In this document: positions 37,527-47,346 of the stretch, in pieces | Position numbering within the stretch: the stretch's first letter is position 1 | Layout: every line of letters starts with the position of its first letter | DNA from: Bacteroidia bacterium | GTDB lineage: Bacteria; Bacteroidota; Bacteroidia; 2-12-FULL-35-15 | Direction: 5' to 3' | Length of the DNA stretch: 64,000 bases | Assembly (NCBI GenBank): GCA_030654175.1 | Contig: JAURXZ010000048.1 | Span: 1-64,000, forward strand | Position numbers and translations under genes: made by a program | The notes under the pieces: model-generated | Seen by the model: the letters and a program-made list of their open reading frames with translations, nothing else | The model's database searches: none | Told to the model about the DNA's origin: nothing

Positions 37527-39806
37527 ATGAGCACAACAAAAACTTTAAGTTCAACAAAAAAGCCTGCTTTAGCCGGATTTTTGGTGTTTGTTGCTTTACT
37601 TGTGATAACACAGTATCTCTCTTATCAACGGTATCTTATTAACTCTGCTGCACAACAGCGAGAAATATCCAATGTGGCAAGCGCAGCAAAAGAGCGTTTG
37701 CGCACTTCCCTCAATTATAGCTTTGCAGCTACGAAAACACTGGCCTTTATTGTTGAAAGATACGGAGATCCCGAGGACTTTGATGCAATAGCAAAGAATC
37801 TTCTTGAAACCAGTAAATTCATTGATGCAATACAACTTGTGAAAGGAGGGGAAATAATTAAGGTTTATCCCTTGCGTGGTAATGAATCAGTAATTGGTTA
37901 TAACATTTTACAAGATACTACCACAAACAAAGAAGCCTTGAAAGCAATAGAAAAAAATAAATTATTTTTTTCCGGACCATTTGAATTGAAGCAGGGTGGA
38001 ATGGGAGTTGTTGGCAGACAGCCGATTTTTAAGGAAAATGAATTTTGGGGTTTTGCGGCAGTAATAATTAAACTCCCTACACTATTACAAGCTGCGGGCA
38101 TTGAAAATAATGAAAATAAAGATTACGAATTTCAGTTGTCAAAAATCAATCCCAATACAAACAAGGAAGAATTCTTTTTACCGAATGCTGAAAAATTTAA
38201 TAAAGGGCATTTTGAGGTGTTGCAGGTCCCTGATGGCGAATGGAATTTATATGTTAAACACCGAAATAATGATACCTTAAATTTATCATTAGCCTTTGTT
38301 CTTTTAGGGGTTTTATTGGCAATAACAGGAGGTAGATTTACCTGGTATTTTATGCGTCAACCATACATATTAAGTAAATTGGTTAATGAAAAAACACAAC
38401 AGCTGCAGGATAGTGAAAACAATTTCTCTACCACGCTTGCCAGGATCTCTGATGCTTTTGTTTCTTTGGATACTAATTGGCGCTATACCTATATGAATCA
38501 AAAAGCCGGGGAACTTTTTGACCGTGACCCTAAAAAAATGGTTGGTAAAAATATCCGGACAGAATTTCCGGAGGGTATTGGACAACCTTTCCAAATAGCC
38601 TATGAAAAAGCGATGAGAGAGCAGAAGTATGTTCAGATTGAAGAATATTATCCGCCTTACAATAAATGGTTTGAGAATAATATTTACCCTTCTCCAAGCG
38701 GATTATCTATTTACTTTAAGGATATAACTGAAAAAAAACAAGCTGAAGAAAAGATCAAAGCAAGTCAGGAGCAATTGCAGTTGATCTATGATTCGGTGTC
38801 GGATTCCCTGTTTTTAATTGATGTATTACCGGAAGGCCGGTATAAAATCATCTCCATAAACAAATCATTCATCCGTTCAACCGGATTAAGCAATGAACAG
38901 GTGTTGAATAAATATATTGATGAAATAATACCTGAACCTTCTCTTCAGATTGTATTAAAAAATTATGCTAAAGTAGTACGAAAAAAACAAATTGTTGAAT
39001 GGGAAGAAACCACGTCTTACCCTACTGGTGTTAAAACCGGGATGGTATACATGAGTCCTGTTTTTAATGAAGAAGGGGAATGTATTCAATTGCTCGGAGT
39101 CGTGCATGATATAACAGAGCAAAAAATGGCGGAAACTGAAATTCTGGCCATGAATGAACAATTAAGAAACCTTTCGGGACACTTACAAAATATCCGTGAA
39201 GAAGAGCGTACACATATTGCCCGCGAGATCCATGACGACCTGGGGCAGCAACTTACCGGGTTGAAATTTGCTTTAACAGCATTAAAAAACAAAAATGAAA
39301 AAGAACTCCATTTAACTTTGGTGACAGAAAGGACAAACGATATGATCGAGATGGTCAATACAGCTGTTGTTTCAGTGCGCAGAATAGCAAAGGAGCTTCG
39401 GCCAAGTGTGCTTGACGATCTTGGCCTGGAAGCCGCTATTGAGTGGCATGCAAAAGAATATGAAGAACGCACCGGAATAAAAACTAACCTTGAATCAAAA
39501 CTGGAGGACCAAAATTTTTCTAAAGATATTAATACCGCAGTTTTCAGGATCTTTCAGGAATCACTTACCAATATTACAAGGCACTCAGAGGCAAATGAAG
39601 TAGATGTAAAAATTTTTATTCAAGAAAATAACCTCGTGCTGTTGATCATTGATAATGGTATAGGTATTACAGATGAACGAAAAAACAATCGGTCTTCATT
39701 GGGTTTATTAGGAATGAACGAGCGGGCTACTTATCTTGGTGGCACATTTACAATAGAAAAACACCTGAATGGTGGTACCATTGTTACCGTAAAAATACCC
39801 ATATAA
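37527..39806 (+). CDS. CHASE-PAS-PAS sensor histidine kinase (NarL-partner type)
   Basis: 759 residues. TM helix 1 (about 15-33), a periplasmic CHASE-like sensor (about 40-245), TM helix 2 (about 250-272), two PAS domains (about 295-410 and 420-535), a HisKA_3 dimerisation helix with His569 (AREIHDDLGQQL) and a HATPase_c domain (ITRHSEANEV, IIDNGIGI, GLLGMNERA). HisKA_3 kinases pair with LuxR/NarL regulators, and such a gene follows after 2 bases. The signal sensed is unknown; CHASE domains often bind small ligands. Confidence 0.9.
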   Translation: MSTTKTLSSTKKPALAGFLVFVALLVITQYLSYQRYLINSAAQQREISNVASAAKERLRTSLNYSFAATKTLAFIVERYGDPEDFDAIAKNLLETSKFIDAIQLVKGGEIIKVYPLRGNESVIGYNILQDTTTNKEALKAIEKNKLFFSGPFELKQGGMGVVGRQPIFKENEFWGFAAVIIKLPTLLQAAGIENNENKDYEFQLSKINPNTNKEEFFLPNAEKFNKGHFEVLQVPDGEWNLYVKHRNNDTLNLSLAFVLLGVLLAITGGRFTWYFMRQPYILSKLVNEKTQQLQDSENNFSTTLARISDAFVSLDTNWRYTYMNQKAGELFDRDPKKMVGKNIRTEFPEGIGQPFQIAYEKAMREQKYVQIEEYYPPYNKWFENNIYPSPSGLSIYFKDITEKKQAEEKIKASQEQLQLIYDSVSDSLFLIDVLPEGRYKIISINKSFIRSTGLSNEQVLNKYIDEIIPEPSLQIVLKNYAKVVRKKQIVEWEETTSYPTGVKTGMVYMSPVFNEEGECIQLLGVVHDITEQKMAETEILAMNEQLRNLSGHLQNIREEERTHIAREIHDDLGQQLTGLKFALTALKNKNEKELHLTLVTERTNDMIEMVNTAVVSVRRIAKELRPSVLDDLGLEAAIEWHAKEYEERTGIKTNLESKLEDQNFSKDINTAVFRIFQESLTNITRHSEANEVDVKIFIQENNLVLLIIDNGIGITDERKNNRSSLGLLGMNERATYLGGTFTIEKHLNGGTIVTVKIPI

Positions 39807-39808
39807 AT

Positions 39809-40441
39809 ATGAGAGTTTTAATTGCAGATGACCATGCCATTGTTCGGAAAGGATTAGCTCAACTGATCCGGGAAGAGTTTCCGCATTCAGAAATACTGGA
39901 AGCAGCAAATAGCCCGGAGGTTCTCGAAAAAGTAAAAATCGGGATTTTTGACGCTATCTTAATTGATATTTCCATGCCCGGCCGTAATGGCCTTGAAACG
40001 CTAAAGCAAATACGTGATTTCGGCATTAAGGCCCCCATACTGGTAATAAGTATGCATCCTGAAGAACAATATGCAGTAAGAGTTTTAAAAGCAGGAGCAT
40101 CAGGCTTCCTGAATAAAGACAGTGCCACAGAAGAGCTGATCACAGCCTTTCATAAGGTAATATCCGGCAAAAAGTATATTAGTGCTTCGCTGGCCGAAAA
40201 AATGGCAGAAAGGTTTGAAAGTTCTTCCGAAAAACCATTAAGCGACCTTCTGTCAGACCGTGAACTGCAGGTGCTGCAGTTAATTGCTTCCGGCAAAACC
40301 GTTGGTATTATTGCCGATGAAATTTCATTGAGTGTAAACACCATTAGTACGTACCGTGCTCGAATCCTCGAGAAGCTCAACCTGGCCAACAATGCAGAGC
40401 TTATGCGCTATGCCTTAGACAATGGCTTGATACAATTGTAG
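39809..40441 (+). CDS. LuxR/NarL-family response regulator
   Basis: 210 residues. Receiver domain with acidic pair Asp7-Asp8, phospho-acceptor Asp53 (LIDISMPG) and a conserved Lys in FLNKDS; a C-terminal LuxR helix-turn-helix (about 145-205; LSDRELQVLQLIASGKT, ISLSVNTISTYRARILEKL). Almost certainly the partner of the kinase just upstream (2-base gap). Confidence 0.95.
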   Translation: MRVLIADDHAIVRKGLAQLIREEFPHSEILEAANSPEVLEKVKIGIFDAILIDISMPGRNGLETLKQIRDFGIKAPILVISMHPEEQYAVRVLKAGASGFLNKDSATEELITAFHKVISGKKYISASLAEKMAERFESSSEKPLSDLLSDRELQVLQLIASGKTVGIIADEISLSVNTISTYRARILEKLNLANNAELMRYALDNGLIQL

Positions 40442-40526
40442 TACAAACCATTACAAGCTTTTAACGCTTTCCACTAATTTATCATTTATTTTCCTTCCGT
40501 TACTTTGAGGTACTAATTAAAGTACT

Positions 40527-40943
40527 ATGGTCCCTATTGAACAAACACTTACAGTTTTTTCTGTTGATGATTCAGAAATTGTTTACAAAAGCATCAAGAC
40601 TCTTCTCCTTGAAACAAAAAACATATTGTGGGCGGGGCATGCACTTTCCTTACATGATGCATGTCTCCAGATTGATAAAAAAAATCCGAATGTAGTTATT
40701 CTTGATATCCAATTGAGAGAAGAAAGCGGTTTTGAATTTTTAAAATATTTAAGCAAGAATCATCCTGCTATTGTAGTAATAATGTTCTCTAATTTATCAT
40801 CAATGCCATATCGCGAAAAGGCTATGGAACTTGGTGCAAAATATTTCCTGGACAAATCGACTGAATTCGAAAAAATTCCGGAAATTTTAACTGAATTAAT
40901 AAATAATATGCCCCCGGTGCATCGGTTCAGACTCTCAATTTAA
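40527..40943 (+). CDS. Stand-alone receiver-domain response regulator
   Basis: 138 residues: a receiver only, with Asp14-Asp15, acceptor Asp60 (VVILDIQL), a Ser in FSN and Lys in FLDKS. No output domain. A possible second target of the kinase at 37527, or a phosphate sink. It sits 85 bases after the NarL-type regulator. Confidence 0.85.
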   Translation: MVPIEQTLTVFSVDDSEIVYKSIKTLLLETKNILWAGHALSLHDACLQIDKKNPNVVILDIQLREESGFEFLKYLSKNHPAIVVIMFSNLSSMPYREKAMELGAKYFLDKSTEFEKIPEILTELINNMPPVHRFRLSI

Positions 40944-40995
40944 AGGAAGGTTTCAAACTGGACTATCTTATAAATTTTAATTTACTCTAAAAAAA

Positions 40996-41223
40996 ATGAA
41001 AAAACTAATATTCCTTATTGTCTTATTCTTTTCTTATGCATTTAGTGCACAAGAGAACAAAACCAAATCAACGGAAAATAAAAAAACCACTTCGGTGGAA
41101 GTTAAAAAATTGGAAGATGTGAAAATGCCTGAGGATGCAAATAAAGACAAAAGCAAGATCAATGAAAAGGCAAAAAGTGAAAATCTTGAAAAAGAAATTT
41201 ACAATTTGATAACCATAAAGTAA
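40996..41223 (+). CDS. Small secreted Lys/Glu-rich protein
   Basis: 75 residues: signal peptide (to about 18, AFSAQ), then a highly charged segment of KTKSTENKK and KLEDVK type. No family. A -1 shift near 41200 would open a second frame continuing FDNHKVKNLEIEKK for 17 more codons to a TGA at about 41257, so the C-terminus may have been changed by a frameshift. Confidence 0.5.
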   Translation: MKKLIFLIVLFFSYAFSAQENKTKSTENKKTTSVEVKKLEDVKMPEDANKDKSKINEKAKSENLEKEIYNLITIK

Positions 41224-41402
41224 AAAATCTTGAAATAGAAAAGAAGGCAAAAAGATGAAATAATTATCACTGCCATTTTAAAAATTAACTCTCAAACACC
41301 AGGTATTAAGAACTCTTTAGCTTATAACGTTACGAAACGACTTACAAAATATATTTCGGAGTCGGCAAAAAATGTCGAACAGAGGAAACTAAACACAAAA
41401 GC

Positions 41403-41777
41403 ATGAAAAAGGAATGTAAAATATTTATAATTGAGCCGGAGCGTATCATTGGGCTCGAACTTCAATTGCAGTTAGAAAAAAATGGTTACTCTGTTTTTCA
41501 GTCTCACTCTATAGTTGATATAGAAACTTTTGAGGACAGCGTCTCGGCAAATATAATAATTATAGATACCGACAAAGAATGTTCCTATAATCAGGAACAA
41601 ATAGAGAAAATCCTAAACCGTCCGTGGCTTTCAGCCATTTGCATAGGTACCGACAAACAAAAAATGAAAGAAAAGGAATATAAAGGAGTGAACATCATTG
41701 GCGCTTTTTTAAAACCGTTTGACACTAAAGAAATATTAACGCTGGTGGATAAATATAACGGCATTGGTGAAAACTAA
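41403..41777 (+). CDS. Degenerate receiver-like protein
   Basis: 124 residues with the receiver fold pattern: FIIEPERIIGLEL, a strand ending IIIID (Asp55), a C-terminal FLKPF (Lys104) and a closing helix. The acidic pair is replaced by Glu11/Glu13 spaced by Pro, and the switch Thr/Ser segment is altered (CIGTDK). It could bind phosphoryl groups weakly or act as a phosphorylation-independent partner. It is followed by a terminator. Confidence 0.65.
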   Translation: MKKECKIFIIEPERIIGLELQLQLEKNGYSVFQSHSIVDIETFEDSVSANIIIIDTDKECSYNQEQIEKILNRPWLSAICIGTDKQKMKEKEYKGVNIIGAFLKPFDTKEILTLVDKYNGIGEN

Positions 41778-41796
41778 CCTTCTATTTAATACTAAC

Positions 41797-41831
41797 AAAA
41801 GCCGATTCTTCTTTGAAGAGTCGGCTTTTTT
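41797..41831 (+). terminator. Rho-independent terminator of signalling cluster
   Basis: AAAAGCCGATTCTTC and GAAGAGTCGGCTTTT form a 15-bp stem with one G-T pair around TTT, followed by T-rich sequence. Confidence 0.9.
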
Positions 41832-41996
41832 GTTTTTTTTAATGTTGCAAGTTTTTTTTTAATCTTCCTTCCTAATTTCTATTTTTTTGTATTATTCCCT
41901 AGATTCTCGAAATAATAATCTTTCTGAATCATCATTGCGAAAAATTAACCTCAAAGTGGGATAAAACGAATACTCCTTTTCCGGAGTTATAATAGA

Positions 41997-42181
41997 GGCC
42001 ATTTAAATTTTATTTAAATGAATAACAATATTGCTTATTGAAGCTAACGTACTTTCATCGACTCCGTTTGAAATGACAATGCGCACTATCGTTTCGAGCC
42101 CTCGGACTCAGCTCAGGACAGGCTCAGTCGAGAAATCGTGGGGTAGGCTGGAAATTGTTTTGAATAAAATTTAAACAGGCC
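41997..42181 (+). mobile_element. 185-bp MITE-like element, copy A
   Basis: Terminal inverted repeats: left GGCCATTTAAATTTTATTTA, right TGAATAAAATTTAAACAGGC. Homologous over its length to 43397-43577 in the same orientation, including AATAACAATATTG and GACTCCG-x-x-x-GAAAT-x-ACAATGCGCAC-like blocks. No coding capacity. Confidence 0.75.
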
Positions 42182-42292
42182 CAATCTATAATGGCACATT
42201 TTTTTGTGCTTTCTATTTAATGATACAAGAATTTAACCTTGACGATTCACATTATTGATTTGGGTATTTAAATCATGATTTAATTTTAATAA

Positions 42293-42844
42293 ATGAAAAC
42301 TCTAAAAAAAACTTTTATGATAATTACAATACTGTTAGTTGCTGCCATTGGTTTCTTATGGTATATGGGCACATTTGGAAGTGTTAAAGCAGAAGAAAAA
42401 GAAGAAGGCGGATATACAGTTGTTGGAAAGGAAGTTATCGGTCCATATTCGAAAGTAGGGCAACATATAAGTGATGTAGATACCAGAATGAAGGAACTCG
42501 GAATAATTTCCACCAAAGGATTTGGCATTTATTATGACGATCCAAAAACGACTCCTAAGGAGAAGTGTCGCAGTTTAGTTGGAAACATTCTTGACGAAAA
42601 AGATTTTAACAGGAAAAGTGATATACAGTCGAAAGGATTAAAAATTGATTCAATTCCCAAAGCAATGTCATTAGTTATCGAATTTCCTTTAAAAAACATG
42701 ATGTCGTATATGATCGGACCAATGAAAGCTTATCCGGTATTTTCAAAAATTATAGAGGAGAAAAAATTGAAACCCGGTCTGACCTTTGAAATATATGATC
42801 CCGCTGCAAAAAAAATAACATTTGCAATGCAATATACATTGTAA
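42293..42844 (+). CDS. Membrane-anchored GyrI-like (TEX264-like) domain protein
   Basis: 183 residues: one N-terminal helix (about 7-25), then a GyrI-like ligand-binding fold with GPYSKVGQHISDV (51-63), GFGIYYDDPKTTPKEKCRS (76-94) and a final FEIYD strand. The GIYYDDP...C-R pattern is shared with the eukaryotic protein TEX264 and its bacterial relatives. The fold binds small molecules; the ligand is unknown. It lies, with the VKOR gene, between two MITE-like copies. Confidence 0.7.
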   Translation: MKTLKKTFMIITILLVAAIGFLWYMGTFGSVKAEEKEEGGYTVVGKEVIGPYSKVGQHISDVDTRMKELGIISTKGFGIYYDDPKTTPKEKCRSLVGNILDEKDFNRKSDIQSKGLKIDSIPKAMSLVIEFPLKNMMSYMIGPMKAYPVFSKIIEEKKLKPGLTFEIYDPAAKKITFAMQYTL

Positions 42845-42922
42845 AACCCTTTAAATACAAGCATTTTAGATCAAAACAAAATAAGAAAGCAAAAAAATTA
42901 CTTTTATTAAAATCAAATCATT

Positions 42923-43330
42923 ATGGACTCAACATTAAAATTGCTGATCGTAATTATTAGTATTGGAATTCTAAATACAATTTATTTATCATATCATACT
43001 TTCACGCATAAAATGGTAGCTTGTTTTTTCTTTCCAAAAGAATGGTGTGAAAAGGTGCAAAAAAGCAATTATAGCCGAACTTTTGGTATTCCTAATTCTT
43101 ACCTGGGCCTTTTGATGCTCACATTAATTCTTCTATTTACGTTGATGTATTCAAACGGGACACTTTCTTTTGTCCCGGCCTTTATTGTTATAGCTGCGGG
43201 GTTTCTATTTTCAACTTATTTCCTCTATATACAAGCGTTTGTGCTGAAAGCATTTTGCACATGGTGCGTACTGTCTTTTTTTGTTTTTACTGCACTGTTC
43301 ATAACAGGATGCACTGTGCTCTTTTTTTGA
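42923..43330 (+). CDS. Vitamin K epoxide reductase (VKOR) family protein
   Basis: 135 residues, four hydrophobic helices. The CTWC redox pair near residue 113 is the quinone-side active site. The periplasmic loop cysteines lie in the VACFFFPKEWC stretch (two Cys), followed by the SRTFGIPNSYLGL helix start typical of the family. VKOR passes electrons from thiols to quinone, replacing DsbB in disulfide formation. No fused thioredoxin domain; a separate partner would be needed. Confidence 0.85.
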   Translation: MDSTLKLLIVIISIGILNTIYLSYHTFTHKMVACFFFPKEWCEKVQKSNYSRTFGIPNSYLGLLMLTLILLFTLMYSNGTLSFVPAFIVIAAGFLFSTYFLYIQAFVLKAFCTWCVLSFFVFTALFITGCTVLFF

Positions 43331-43396
43331 AAAATTTAATGTACAACGTTTTTAAGAATTCAGGATTCCGGAAGGATCTTCGTGAAATTTTTTAGA

Positions 43397-43577
43397 GCCT
43401 GTTTAAATTTTAACTCAAGAATAACAATATTGCTGAATAATGCCAACGCATCTTTCGCGACTCCGCTCGAAATAACCATGCGCACAGTCATTTCAGGCCA
43501 TTCAACTCTGCTCAGAACAAACTCAATGAAGAAACGGTGTGAAAGCTAGAAACGGTTTTGAATAAAATTTAACAGGC
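43397..43577 (+). mobile_element. 181-bp MITE-like element, copy B
   Basis: Ends GCCTGTTTAAATTTTAACTC and TTGAATAAAATTTAACAGGC are inverted repeats of each other and match copy A at 41997-42181. It reaches to 14 bases beyond the kbl stop, so it could also act as the 3' end of kbl transcription. Confidence 0.75.
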
Positions 43578-43590
43578 TTTCAATCTGAAA

Positions 43591-44781
43591 TTATTTTTTT
43601 ATCACACCTAGCATTCTACCCACTTTTTCAAAGGCTATTAATGCTTTATCAATATGTTCTTTTTCGTGCGCAGCAGAAAGTTGAACACGAATACGTGCCT
43701 GCCCTTTTGCAACAACAGGATAAAAGAAACCGGTAACATAGATCCCTTCCTCTAATAATTTAGAAGCGAATTCCTGTGCTAATTTTGCATCATACAGCAT
43801 TACGGGAACAATAGCTGAATCGCCATCTTTAATTTCCAGTCCTACTTTTTTAATTCCTTGTTTAAAATAGTTTACGTTCGATTCTAATTTATCGCGCAAA
43901 GCAGTAGTTTCACTTAACATATCCAACACGGCAATAGAAGCACCTACAATATGAGGAGCCAGGGAATTGCTGAATAAATAAGGGCGGGATCGTTGACGTA
44001 ACATCTCCACTATTTCTTTTTTAGCGGATGTAAAGCCCCCCATAGCGCCACCAAGTGCTTTCCCCAATGTACCTGTAACTATATCCACACGGTGCATTAC
44101 ATTTTTCAACTCAATGGTTCCTCTTCCTGTTTTTCCAATAAAGCCACTAGCATGGCTTTCATCTACCATCACCATTGCATTGTATTTATCGGCCAGATCA
44201 CAGATCTTATCCAACGGGGCAACAAAACCGTCCATTGAAAAAACACCATCCGTAACAATTAACCGGAAACGCTGTTTTTGAGCGGCCTTCAGCTGTTCTT
44301 CCAGATCTTCCATGTTGCAATTTTTGTAACGATAGCGTTGTGCTTTACATAAACGAACCCCATCAATAATGGAAGCATGATTTAATTCATCAGAGATAAT
44401 TGCATCCTCTTCACCAAGCAAAGGCTCGAATACCCCGCCATTTGCATCAAAACAGGCTGCGTATAAAATAGTATCTTCCTGCCCAACAAACTTGGCAAGC
44501 TTTGCTTCCAGCTCTTTGTGAATATCCTGTGTTCCACATATAAAACGAACGCTGCTCATACCATAGCCATGCCTATCCAGTGTTTTATGAGCGGCTTCAA
44601 TTACTTTGGGATGAGAGGATAAACCAAGATAATTGTTAGAACAAAAAACAATCACTTCTTTTCCGTTTACCTTCACCACTGCACCCTGTTCTGTAGTTAT
44701 AACACGTTCGCGTTTAAAAAGGCCTGCCTCTTCAATAGTGTTTAATTCTGTCTGCAAATGATCTTTAAAATTTCCGTACAT
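43591..44781 (-). CDS. kbl: Glycine C-acetyltransferase (2-amino-3-ketobutyrate CoA ligase)
   Basis: 396 residues, PLP enzyme of the alpha-oxoamine synthase group that interconverts glycine plus acetyl-CoA and 2-amino-3-oxobutyrate in threonine breakdown. Motifs: [38 protein letters not shown] and [15 protein letters not shown] with the catalytic Lys. No tdh (threonine dehydrogenase) gene adjoins it. Divergent from purT. Confidence 0.95.
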   Translation of the reverse strand: MYGNFKDHLQTELNTIEEAGLFKRERVITTEQGAVVKVNGKEVIVFCSNNYLGLSSHPKVIEAAHKTLDRHGYGMSSVRFICGTQDIHKELEAKLAKFVGQEDTILYAACFDANGGVFEPLLGEEDAIISDELNHASIIDGVRLCKAQRYRYKNCNMEDLEEQLKAAQKQRFRLIVTDGVFSMDGFVAPLDKICDLADKYNAMVMVDESHASGFIGKTGRGTIELKNVMHRVDIVTGTLGKALGGAMGGFTSAKKEIVEMLRQRSRPYLFSNSLAPHIVGASIAVLDMLSETTALRDKLESNVNYFKQGIKKVGLEIKDGDSAIVPVMLYDAKLAQEFASKLLEEGIYVTGFFYPVVAKGQARIRVQLSAAHEKEHIDKALIAFEKVGRMLGVIKK

Positions 44782-44916
44782 AACTATATAAATATTAGAT
44801 GTTAGATTTATAAAAAAGTCAAAAGAGAAAGAAGTTAAAAGTCAAAAAAAGTTACCGCTTTTCTTTTGAATTTAAAACTTTAGGACCTTTTAACTTAACT
44901 TAGTATTTGAGTAAAG

Positions 44917-44924
44917 CAAAAGTA
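44917..44924 (-). promoter_or_regulatory. Candidate kbl promoter -7 element
   Basis: On the minus strand TACTTTTG matches TAnnTTTG, giving a leader of about 130 bases to the kbl start. No -33 element was found at good spacing. Confidence 0.3.
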
Positions 44925-44958
44925 TAGAAATTTTACCTTAATTTGTGATAGTTTTAAA

Positions 44959-46134
44959 ATGAAAGACATGAAAAAAATAATGCTGCTTGGTTCAGGTGAA
45001 CTGGGGAAAGAATTTGTAATTGCTGTAAAACGTTTGGGACAATATGTTGTGGCTGTTGATTCGTATAATGATGCACCCGCGCAACAAGTAGCCGATGAAC
45101 GCGAAATAATCAATATGCTGGATGGGAATGAACTGGATAGAGTTGTTGCTAAACACAAGCCCGATATTATTGTTCCGGAAATAGAAGCTATCCGAACAGA
45201 GCGCTTTTATGATTATGAAAAACAAGGTATAAAAGTAGTACCCAGTGCAAGAGCCGCAAACTTTACGATGAACCGTAAAGCGATACGTGACCTGGCGGCA
45301 AAAGAATTAGGATTAAAAACCGCTAAATATGAATATGCAAATAGCCTGGAAGAATTAATCTCCGCTGTAAAGGTTGTTGGAATGCCCTGCGTTGTTAAGC
45401 CATTGATGAGCTCATCCGGAAAAGGACAATCAGTAATTAAAACAGAAGGTGATATTCAAAAAGCCTGGGATTACGCCCAATCAGGCAAACGTGGCGATCA
45501 TACAGAAATAATTGCTGAAGCATTTGTAAAATTCAATTCGGAAATCACATTGTTAACGGTAACGCAAAAAAACGGAAATACATTATTTTGTCCGCCAATC
45601 GGCCACAGGCAAGAGCGTGGAGATTACCAGGAAAGCTGGCAACCTGCAGAAATAGATCCTGCACATTTAAAAGAAGCACAAACAATGGCCGATAAAGTTA
45701 CCAAAGCATTAACCGGTGAAGGCTTATGGGGAGTCGAATTTTTCCTTGCAGATGACGGGGTTTATTTTTCTGAATTATCACCCCGTCCGCACGATACAGG
45801 TATGGTGACGCTTGCAGGCACACAAAATTTTTCTGAATTTGAATTGCATGCCCGTGCGGTTTTAGGGTTGCCAATCCCTGAAATAACATTAGAACGTGTT
45901 GGCGCCAGTGCGGTTATATTGGCAGATAAAGAAGGAACACTTCCATCCTATACAGGAATTGAAAATGCGATGAATAATAAACTAAGTGACATCCGTGTTT
46001 TTGGAAAACCTGTTACAAGACCCTACCGCAGGATGGCTGTAGCATTAACATACGACAAAGTGGGAAGCAATGTGGATGCAGTAAAACAGCGTGCAATTGA
46101 AATTGCAGGAATGGTGAAAGTAGAATCGAAATAA
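44959..46134 (+). CDS. purT: Formate-dependent phosphoribosylglycinamide formyltransferase (PurT)
   Basis: 391 residues, ATP-grasp enzyme using formate to convert GAR to FGAR in purine synthesis. Motifs: [10 protein letters not shown] at the N-terminus, [45 protein letters not shown] and [10 protein letters not shown] at the C-terminus. The start may be ATG 44959 or 44968. FeoB aside, the window has purQ at 10411, so both are single scattered pur genes. Confidence 0.95.
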   Translation: MKDMKKIMLLGSGELGKEFVIAVKRLGQYVVAVDSYNDAPAQQVADEREIINMLDGNELDRVVAKHKPDIIVPEIEAIRTERFYDYEKQGIKVVPSARAANFTMNRKAIRDLAAKELGLKTAKYEYANSLEELISAVKVVGMPCVVKPLMSSSGKGQSVIKTEGDIQKAWDYAQSGKRGDHTEIIAEAFVKFNSEITLLTVTQKNGNTLFCPPIGHRQERGDYQESWQPAEIDPAHLKEAQTMADKVTKALTGEGLWGVEFFLADDGVYFSELSPRPHDTGMVTLAGTQNFSEFELHARAVLGLPIPEITLERVGASAVILADKEGTLPSYTGIENAMNNKLSDIRVFGKPVTRPYRRMAVALTYDKVGSNVDAVKQRAIEIAGMVKVESK

Positions 46135-46177
46135 ATTAATATGCCCGAGTAACATTTTTGTAATCCATCTGATCATT

Positions 46178-47221
46178 TTGCCAATAGCCATTAACATACA
46201 AGAGTTTTTAGAATTATCGAAACTACATCCGGTACTGGATGTTCGTAGTCCGGGGGAATTTGAATACGGACATATTCCCGGGGCACATACGTTGCCTTTA
46301 TTTTCAGATGAAGAACGCGCTATAGTTGGAACCGCCTATAAACAGGTCAGTCGCGAAAGCGCTGTTAATAAAGGCTTAACGTTTTTCGGGCCAAAAATGA
46401 AGGAACTGGCAGATGCTGCAAAAAAAATAAACAGCGGAAATACATTTATTGTGCATTGCTGGCGCGGTGGTATGCGAAGTGCCAGTGTAGCATGGCTATT
46501 GGAGTTATATGGCCATAAAGTGTATCTTCTTCGCGGAGGATACAAATCATTTCGAAAAGCGGTGCTTGAAAGTTATAATGATGAAAGAGAAATTTTAATT
46601 TTAGGAGGCAGAACAGGATCCGCGAAAACATTAATTTTAAAGGAATTTATTAAGCTGGGGGAACAGGTTATTGATCTGGAAGCATTGGCGCATCATAAGG
46701 GATCATCCTTTGGCGCATTAGGTGAAAAGCCTCAGCCTTCGCAGGAAATGTTTGAGAATGAATTATTTTCCCATCTCCATAAAACCGATAAAAATAAAAC
46801 AGTTTGGTTAGAAGATGAAAGTGGTATGATTGGTAGCAGGGCCATTCCAAAATTGTTTTATGAAAAAATGAGGGGCAGCCGTACTTTTTTTCTTGACATT
46901 CCATTTGAGTTACGACTCAACTATTTAAATGAGGAATATGGAAAATTTGATTCTGAAGATCTAAAAAATGCTATCTCACGGATCACAAAAAAACTTGGGG
47001 GACTGGAAACCAAAACTGCACTTGAAGCAATTGATACAGGAGATACAAAAGCAGCCTTTGAAATATGTTTAAAATATTATGATAAAACGTATGATTATGG
47101 CAAAAATAAACGTGAGCCTAAAACCGTTGTCATTTGCCCTTTTGATGCTTTGAATATTGAGGGTATTGCGAAGGAAATAATTAAAATGAGCAGTTCGAAA
47201 ATTAACCACATAGAAAGATAG
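46178..47221 (+). CDS. mnmH: tRNA 2-selenouridine synthase
   Basis: 347 residues. An N-terminal rhodanese domain (VLDVRSPGEFEYGHIPGA; active-site HCWRGGMRS) is followed by a P-loop domain (GGRTGSAKT). Converts 2-thiouridine at the tRNA wobble position to 2-selenouridine using selenophosphate. No ATG fits in frame near the domain start; the TTG at 46178 is the likely initiator. No selD is in the window. Confidence 0.9.
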   Translation: MPIAINIQEFLELSKLHPVLDVRSPGEFEYGHIPGAHTLPLFSDEERAIVGTAYKQVSRESAVNKGLTFFGPKMKELADAAKKINSGNTFIVHCWRGGMRSASVAWLLELYGHKVYLLRGGYKSFRKAVLESYNDEREILILGGRTGSAKTLILKEFIKLGEQVIDLEALAHHKGSSFGALGEKPQPSQEMFENELFSHLHKTDKNKTVWLEDESGMIGSRAIPKLFYEKMRGSRTFFLDIPFELRLNYLNEEYGKFDSEDLKNAISRITKKLGGLETKTALEAIDTGDTKAAFEICLKYYDKTYDYGKNKREPKTVVICPFDALNIEGIAKEIIKMSSSKINHIER

Positions 47222-47346
47222 AAAAACAAACAGCTCCGAAAGCAATGGTTTATATAGCTTTTTCCTTTTTAGCTAAAAAATCTATCCGTTTCCTACGTTT
47301 ACTCTTTTTAAAAATTTACTATTAAATGTGAGTTAAAAAAACTGCC

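Larger units (their letters stand above)
41778..42292. other. 515-bp gap: terminator plus MITE-like element
   Basis: Contains the terminator at 41797-41831, about 165 bases of AT-rich DNA with no visible feature, the element at 41997-42181, and a short AT-rich leader to the next gene. Confidence 0.7.
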
